From: Bidens hawaiensis
Taxonomy: Eukaryota > Streptophyta > Magnoliopsida > Asterales > Asteraceae
Direction: 5' to 3'
Length of the DNA: 64,000 bases
NCBI GenBank assembly: GCA_021521415.1
Contig: JAIQDT010005768.1
Location: 1-64,000 of the forward strand
Position numbers and translations under genes: made by a program. This document shows, piece by piece, positions 58,278 through 64,000 of the stretch. Under the pieces are notes generated by a model that had not been told where the DNA came from, made no database searches, and worked only from the letters and a program-made list of their open reading frames with translations. Each line of letters opens with the position of its first letter. Positions within the stretch are counted from its first letter, which is position 1.

Positions 58278-58554
58278 CGTCACTATCGCTTAGAATTATG
58301 TCGGTTGCTTCAGTTTGAAGGACATATCTTCGGATATGTTTGGTCCTTACTTCTACTAGTAGATTATGAGGATAACCATTAACCAGATGACTGAAAGTGA
58401 CCGGGGCGGTTTATGATGTGTTTTTATTCTTTCGCTGAAAAAATAGTCGTTCATACTTAGTTAGAAGGACACATACTCGTATGTGGTCGGTCCAGCTGAT
58501 CCATTGGATCGTCAGGATAGCCGTTTACCTGAAGACTTTGACTTGATCGGGGCG
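58278..58554 (+). ncRNA. Conserved structured module after pol (two units)
   Basis: 277 nt from CGTCACTATCGC to GATCGGGGCGA, after a poly(A) run. About 85% identical by eye to 31995-32276. Unit 1 contains AAGGAC-ATATC-TTCG-GATAT-GT..GGTCCTT, a hairpin with a UUCG loop. Unit 2 contains CACATAC/GTATGTG and GATCC-ATT-GGATC. Base changes against the other element keep pairing (for example C-G to U-G in the second stem). No ORF. Confidence 0.6.
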
Positions 58555-59028
58555 AAATAATTTAAATTTTTTTATCCAAAAACATTCATATATTCAGAAA
58601 ATGAGAAATTGTATCCAACCTTTGGGAAGTGATGGCACACTGACAGTAGCATGATGTTAAAAAGATATAAAGTGAAAAATTGGTCATGCATAGTACTAAT
58701 GTGATATATTGGTAGGCTTATCTTACTGAATTGAGTCTGGATTTGACCTATCTAAATCATTTAGATTGTCAGCTATGGGTGTACATCTAAGATAAATTGA
58801 CGAGACGTCACTGTCTAAAGACCAATATCAATTGAGGATATGTCTTATCACGCGTACACGAATTACCATCGGCCCAAATTGGTTCCCCCAAAAGCTAAAT
58901 TCTTAAAGAATGTTAGATCTTCGTGTTGCAGGTCTGCTTTCATCGAAAGTCCCTTCTAAATCAAATGCTTTAAACATTGATTAAGGAGGAGTATTAAATA
59001 TTTTATACTTCACCGGCTTTGGAATGAT

Positions 59029-59215
59029 CTCCCTCTGTGATACGTAAGTGTCGACCTGGACAGCGCTCTTCCATGCTGTGATATCTAAAGTTATTATCTC
59101 CCTCTGTGATACGTAAGTATCGACCTGGACAGCGATCTTCCATACTGGTATATCTAAAGTTATTATCTCCCTCTGTGATACGTAAGTATCGACCTGGACA
59201 GCGCTGATAACTTGG
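59029..59215 (+). repeat. 69-bp tandem array, 2.7 copies
   Basis: CTCCCTCTGTGATACGTAAG starts units at 59029, 59098 and 59167. As 69 is a multiple of three, a repetitive minus-strand ORF appears; it is not a gene. Confidence 0.85.
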
Positions 59216-59906
59216 ATATCTCCTGAAAAAAATATAAAATAAATGATTTTGGGACAAGTAGATGAATACCGAACATGTATGTGAAAACATGATAAAATCA
59301 TCAAGTTGCTAATTAAATTCGCAAGAATGTGAAAAGCAACAAAATTTGATGAAAAGCGATCAAAGGGGATCCTATAAGCTTATGGTCGTTTGTCAAAATA
59401 AGATGCGCCGATTTGACTGTTCAATATGTTGTGAGGTCCTACATGAGTCAATCAAAATATGGTGGGATACATAGCTGTGATCACAAGCAATTATCAAATG
59501 GTCATTGACAGACGAGAGGATGTTTGTTTAAGTTTAAATGGACAAATATATCCATAATCGCATCGGTAATATGCATCGACCAAAAGAAATTATATTGAAC
59601 TTACTGAGTGCTACAATGTCAGTACTGATCCCATGTTCGGATCTTTCTCACAAAAAGAATGTTCATTATGCCTAGTTTAATATTATATACTCTTTTATTA
59701 AGAAAAATCAAAAACATGTGAAAAATCTCGAAAAATCTCAGTAGATAGTCAAATAAGTGTGTATGATTTCTTATTATAGATCCTTCTCAACCAAAAATAT
59801 TGTATTTTAAATTTTATACAGTTGCTTATTTCAGTTTGAATATTATAAAAATTCAAAAAGATTTTTATTCTGAATTATTTTTATTTTTATTCTTCTTTAA
59901 TGTTGA

Positions 59907-60054
59907 TGAGAAATCATCCAGTGACAGGTAGTCTGATCCCTGTCCCTCCCTGTAAATACTTTAAAAAAAAAAAAAAAAAAAATCAAAAAGATTTTAGTTC
60001 TGTTTGTTTGAAAATCGATGAGAAATCATCGTGACAGGTAGTCTGATCCCTGTC
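59907..60054 (+). ncRNA. Duplicated hairpin pair (GAAA loop)
   Basis: GATGA-GAAA-TCATC at 59907-59920 and 60017-60030, each followed within 2 nt by GTGACAGG..TAGTCTGAT..CCCTGTC, which forms a second stem. The surrounding phrase TCAAAAAGATTTT is also duplicated. Not found in the minus-strand Sirevirus. Structure is inferred by eye. Confidence 0.45.
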
Positions 60055-60250
60055 TATTCCTACTAAATGTTTATCCAGTGTGTAGGAATGAAAGAAAACT
60101 TCATGCAGGTTGCTAAATGTTTATCTGCGCAACCGACTGTGCATGAAAGAAAGAAGAAGTGACAAGGAAACCCAAAGATGGTTGTGCCTAGAACTAAGCT
60201 CTCATCATCGGAAAATGTCTAAGAAAACTAACCAAGTGTCAAAAGTTTAT

Positions 60251-60262
60251 GTTTTCTTGCAG
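60251..60262 (+). promoter_or_regulatory. Acceptor-like site in the spacer
   Basis: GTTTTCTTGCAG followed by GTTC; a good match to a plant 3' splice site, upstream of ORF3. Use is unknown. Confidence 0.3.
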
Positions 60263-60329
60263 GTTCAAAAGGCACCACGATCGATGGCGGGGAATAAAAA
60301 GTTTAAAAGTTTTTTTTTCCAAAGTTTTT

Positions 60330-61085
60330 CCCTCATTCGATCGAATATGTTGCTATTCGATCGAGTAAATCGATCGAATGAGCCGATTCGATCGAGTCAG
60401 TTGTTGTGAGAATGAGAGGTGTTGCGAGACTTATTCGATCGAATAGACTCTCATTCGATCGATTGGTCCAATCGAACAAGTCCATTCGATCGAATGAGTC
60501 CAGAAACAGTATAAATACTCAGACTCATTCGATCGGTCAGAATTATTCGAAAAATTTTACAGAAATTTACTCTCAAAATTGTTTACGCGAAACCCTCGTT
60601 TTGATCCATTCATCTTATTCGATTTTTCACGTACATCACTAAAATGTAAGATTTTTTGGATTTTAACCGTGTTTTGATCATGTTTTTGGTCGTTTTTGCT
60701 CTCGGAAACGGACTTTAGAACGAAACTGATATTAAACTGTTTTTAACCGTTTAAGTCTTGTAGTTTAATGTTGATACATGTTCATAAACTTCAACTGATG
60801 TTATCTGTGTGTTGCGTATCTTTAAACGATCGAAAATGTCGATCGGGTTTCTTCACATTCTGGGCTGAGGTTGAAGGAGTCGAATCAGTCTATTCGGTCG
60901 AACGAGTCTCTTGTTCGATCGAATGAGACTTATTCGATCAGTAGTTCGATCGAATCAGAGGTCAAAGATGATATCTATCTCATTCGACTGTCTGTGATCG
61001 AACTAGATCTCACTCGATCGAATGAGTAGCTCACTCGATCGAATGAGTAGCTCATTCGATCGAATCATTGCTCATTCGATTGAAC
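60330..61085 (+). repeat. TTCGATCGAA array before ORF3
   Basis: Two clusters (about 60330-60540 and 60885-61085) with about twenty copies of ATTCGATCGAATGAG-type palindromes, the same motif as in U3 and leader. Non-coding. Confidence 0.88.
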
Positions 61086-61140
61086 CAGTCCAGAAAGTTT
61101 GAAAATGTTAAACGCATTCAGTCTTTTCGATATCTGTTCG

Positions 61141-61163
61141 TTCTAACACGTTTATGTTTGCAG
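61141..61163 (+). promoter_or_regulatory. Branch point and splice acceptor before ORF3
   Basis: TTCTAAC (61141-61147) then ACGTTTATGTTTGCAG; the ORF3 ATG starts 5 nt later. It matches the minus-strand element (TTCTAAC, 14-nt tract, CAG, 2 nt, ATG). The branch A is 17 nt from the AG, slightly short but acceptable. Confidence 0.6.
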
Positions 61164-61168
61164 ATAAA

Positions 61169-64000
61169 ATGGCTGAAGTTGCAGAAGTTTTCATTCCCTT
61201 CAAAACATCAATCAAGCACAACATAGTAGCCTTTCTCGACGAAAAGGCAAGCCATGGGAAAGACTTTGCAACAATGATCAAATTCCTGAAACGGTCCAGG
61301 ATTCACGGACCTATCTCAAGGGTAGTAGAACCCATCATGTCAATTCAACAGGAATTCTGGAGGAATGCCTCGCACGACAAAACTGTTGTGCCGTCGGTAA
61401 TTCGCTCCAATGTTAGAGGGCACGGAATTGTTGTATCTGCCCAAATCCTCAGGGAAGTCTGTGGGTTTGCTGATGCTGATTCAGATCCTACTGGGTTACA
61501 TCCTGCTGGAACCAGAGGATGTTTTGCAAGAATGAAGTACGACGGTGACCTGAATGCCGGTCTACTCCATAAAGCCAATCTGTGTCCAGAGTTTAAATAT
61601 CTGGCACACGTGGTGATGCACTGCTTAGGGCCTCAAAGAACAAGTTTTGACAAATTGAGGGAAAGCATGCAGTTCACAATGGCTGCATTAGTGATGAACC
61701 GCCCCTACAACTTCTCGCAGATGACCTTCAGCCATATGGTGGAAAATCTGACAATAAAACAAGGGGCGGGCGAGAAGTTTCTACAGTACCCGAGATTTGT
61801 GCAAATGATCGTCGATAGTCAAGCTCCGGGTCTACTGAAAGAAAATGAGGGTGATGTGGTGAAACTGGACCACATGAAGAACGAAACCCTCAACCGTTTA
61901 AAATCTTACAAGGATCGCCCCACAAGACCACCACACAAACGGTGTTTTGGGCACGTGACAAATCCGTCTTACAAGGCTCCTCCGAAGAGGAGGTGGAGGA
62001 ATGCCGCCAGTGATTCAGACGTCGAGAACTTACCTTATCAGAAAACCAGCGACGAATCTGACACTGAGGAGGAAGCGGTACCGGCAGACACCAGAACAGA
62101 TGCCGAAAAAGAGGCTGATTCATTCTTTAACGTTGAGGTTCTGGATGCTGGTGATGAAGCAAGTGCATCGGATGTGCACTTTGCTGGTGAGGTTAGGGCC
62201 GAGGATGTTGCGGGCGAAGAAAGGCCTGCGAAGAGACAAAAGAAGAAGGTTACAAGGAAGTATCGGAGTTTATTTTCTGATCTCCCACGTCCTCCAACGT
62301 TACAATCAGTTGGGACTTCGTCTGCTGCTCCTCCCGCTCAACAAGCACCGCCACCAACACAGCAACCAGCAACACAATCAGCACCACAACCGACTACTCA
62401 ACCTCAACCTGAAATGTCTATACCTCCTCAGGTTGCAACAGAACTGGCTGATCTTCACAAGGCTATGATGAAGATGTTCATGTTCAAGACTGAGCAAGAA
62501 GAGCTGAACAGACGGCAATAAGAACAAAATCGACTGAAAGATGAGCAGATTGCCCAACTTCGAGCCGAAAACGACATGCTCAGAATTGAAAACAGTCAGC
62601 TGAATGCGACTGTCGCTGATCAGGGCTCTTCTATCAAGGAACTAAGAGAGTCAAATCTAAGCCTTGAGGCGAAAGTAACCGAATTGAAAGGAGATGTTCT
62701 ACGTTTGGAAGGTCCAACAAATGTTGATGTGGACACAGACGAACTTGACTCTTCAGATGATGGAGGTGAAGGTACTAAAGAGTGAATTGAGTGAATGTAG
62801 TGAGGATTTAAATGTTAAATCTTGTTAAATGATGATTTTTGTATAGACTCAGTTTCATATGTAATGATATTGTATTTCATGTTTATGATATTACATATGT
62901 TTACTTAAAATTGTTGTTAAATTGTGGTTGTCTAATCAAACAGGTAATGATGATCCGTTTAATGTCCAACCGCTGCAATCAAAAACTGCAGCAGAATTTT
63001 TCACATTTCTACTGGACAATCCAAATGAGCAGCGAAACTTCGCAAGTGGAGACTTGGAAGAAGGTGAAATTTCTCATAATTTCACAGAAGAAGAATTGGA
63101 ACAAATGTTTGAATTATCCAACGTAGAAACAGGCAAGTATCTGGCTTTGCCTCCAACAGAACAAACGTCTTCTTCTGCTGCTACACCTGATTCATCATCA
63201 TCTACGGCCACTGATCCCTCACACGTCGATCCCTCTCAATTTGATGACGTTGAAATGGAAGACTTGTCAAAGGAAGAGTATCCTGAATACTATACGTCTC
63301 AAAATGACGATCTTCCTAACTCTGCAAGTTTCTTCCAAAATGTAACAGAGGAGGAAATACAGAAGAAGGCTGAAGAAAGGTCAAACAATATGGAACAGCC
63401 TTCTGAAGCGGATCAAGCCGATTTTTTAGAGAAAACCGAGGAATGCAAGAAAGCATTCAATGCTATTCTTCAGAAGATAAGATCCAGACGACAAGCGAAG
63501 CCGACCATTCCTCATACAACGTCATATAAAATGAAGGGTCGCAGAACTTCAGGAGAAATTATCGCTTGGGCATGTCTGAAGGATCTTAACTGCGTAGCTG
63601 TCAAGAGAGAAAGGGGGGTTGAATACTTTCAACGTATTACTGATTTGAAGACCCTTCCTACTCATGATCTGAACCGTCTGAATTATCTTGATCTGCTATA
63701 CGCCAACTCATCTCCATTTGCCACGTATTATCAGAGTGTATTGCGAAAAGAGTACAACACAAAATGGAAGATGATCACACCACAAAGGCCGAAGAGATAT
63801 ATAAGCAAAAAGGAGATCGATCCGATCACCAACAGGCCGAAAGTTATTTTGAAGTACATGCCACCACTCACAATGAAGAAGATTCCTCTTAGAAAGATGA
63901 AGCTGGACTTCTACAAATCATTCAGGCATTGGTACTATGATGGAAGACTGCATGAGGCAGTTATTGTGCTCAATGACTATGGTAACTGGAGCACAATTCG
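61169..64000 (+). pseudogene. Sirevirus ORF3, two exons, one stop, 3' end outside
   Basis: I place the start at 61169 (ATGGCTGAAGTT) rather than the in-frame ATG at 61154, because 61154 lies within the splice-acceptor tract. Exon 1 runs to 62771, with an in-frame TAA at 62519-62521. Exon 2 runs from 62944 past the window. N-terminal domain motifs: MIKFLKRSRIHGPI, CFARMKYDGDL, YNFSQMTFSHMV, YPRFVQMIVDSQAPGL. Then a basic patch (KRQKKKVTRK), Gln/Pro-rich stretch, coiled coil (about 62430-62720), LEEGEI (exon 2), and a C-terminal domain (CVAVKRERGVEYFQRITDL). Homologous along its length to 27278-30109. Function unknown. Confidence 0.82.
62772..62943 (+). other. Candidate intron in ORF3 (172 nt)
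   Basis: Exon 1 would end GGTGAAG, donor GTACTAAAG; acceptor TCTAATCAAACAG; exon 2 GTAATGATGATCC. Joining gives G-E-G-N-D-D in frame (phase 1). The segment is AT-rich (over 70%). Without splicing, TGA at 62783 ends the protein before its conserved C-terminal domain. The other Sirevirus has no interruption here. Confidence 0.55.

Larger units (their letters stand above)
50003..64000 (+). mobile_element. Sirevirus-type Ty1/copia element, 3' end outside window
   Basis: Plus-strand element inserted in the non-coding LTR element. Order: LTR, primer site, leader with TTCGATCGAA repeats, gag, pol, long spacer, ORF3. It runs past the window, so its 3' LTR and target duplication cannot be checked. 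Two stops in gag, one in ORF3 and an insertion in RT show that it is defective. It is related to, but clearly different from, the minus-strand Sirevirus. Confidence 0.92.

Noticed and set aside
58981..59304. Minus-strand ORFs over a repeated VDTYVSQREI peptide
   Set aside because: Shadow of the 69-bp tandem array inside the Sirevirus spacer.

Overview
This is a stretch of plant nuclear DNA made almost entirely of transposable elements. LTR retrotransposons with tRNA-iMet primer sites, a Tekay-type chromovirus, two Sirevirus-type Ty1/copia elements, a CACTA element, hAT-type non-autonomous elements and an L1-type LINE fragment all point to a large eudicot genome. The extra downstream ORF of the two Sireviruses resembles retroelement proteins I associate with Asteraceae, so a composite is my best guess; that is inference. 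I found no intact host gene. The one host-gene relic is a broken type I inositol polyphosphate 5-phosphatase at 45994-48209 (minus strand).

Layout. 1-930: partial Ty3/gypsy-like LTR. 931-5850: AT-rich DNA holding a TIR element, a Helitron-like end and a hAT-type element. 5851-19008: a non-coding LTR element built of tandem arrays (41, 48 and 42 bp units), split by a young, nearly intact Tekay-type gypsy element (7068-16582, TSD TATCA, 2123-bp LTRs). 19009-24500: hAT-type elements and a CACTA element (20268-23172, TSD TTT). 24500-41152: a three-layer nest. A decayed copia pol holds a gypsy solo LTR (26523-40771), which holds a complete minus-strand Sirevirus (26740-39430, TSD CTAAG). 41153-48900: TIR elements, a Helitron-like end, a LINE fragment and the phosphatase pseudogene. 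48919-50002: a third, truncated copy of the array-bearing element. 50003-64000: a plus-strand Sirevirus running off the window.

The most interesting content is the pair of Sireviruses, which are diverged relatives in opposite orientation. Both carry a third ORF downstream of pol. Both have a branch-point plus splice-acceptor arrangement ending only 2-5 nt before the ORF3 ATG, so ORF3 is probably made from a spliced subgenomic RNA. Both carry, just after pol, a roughly 280-nt non-coding module that is about 85% identical by eye, consists of two related units and contains hairpins with compensating changes. Both have family-specific short palindromes (AACTTCGCC/GGCGAAGTT in one, TTCGATCGAA in the other) scattered through the LTR, the leader and the spacer before ORF3. 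The plus element also has an R-U5-PBS piece of its own LTR inserted in the RT domain, starting 32 bp after the start of the LTR TATA box. This is the expected extent of minus-strand strong-stop DNA. The minus element has a duplicated U5-PBS leader.

Both Sireviruses and the gypsy element are disabled by in-frame stops (five of six are TAG) or by the RT insertion. None looks able to move by itself.
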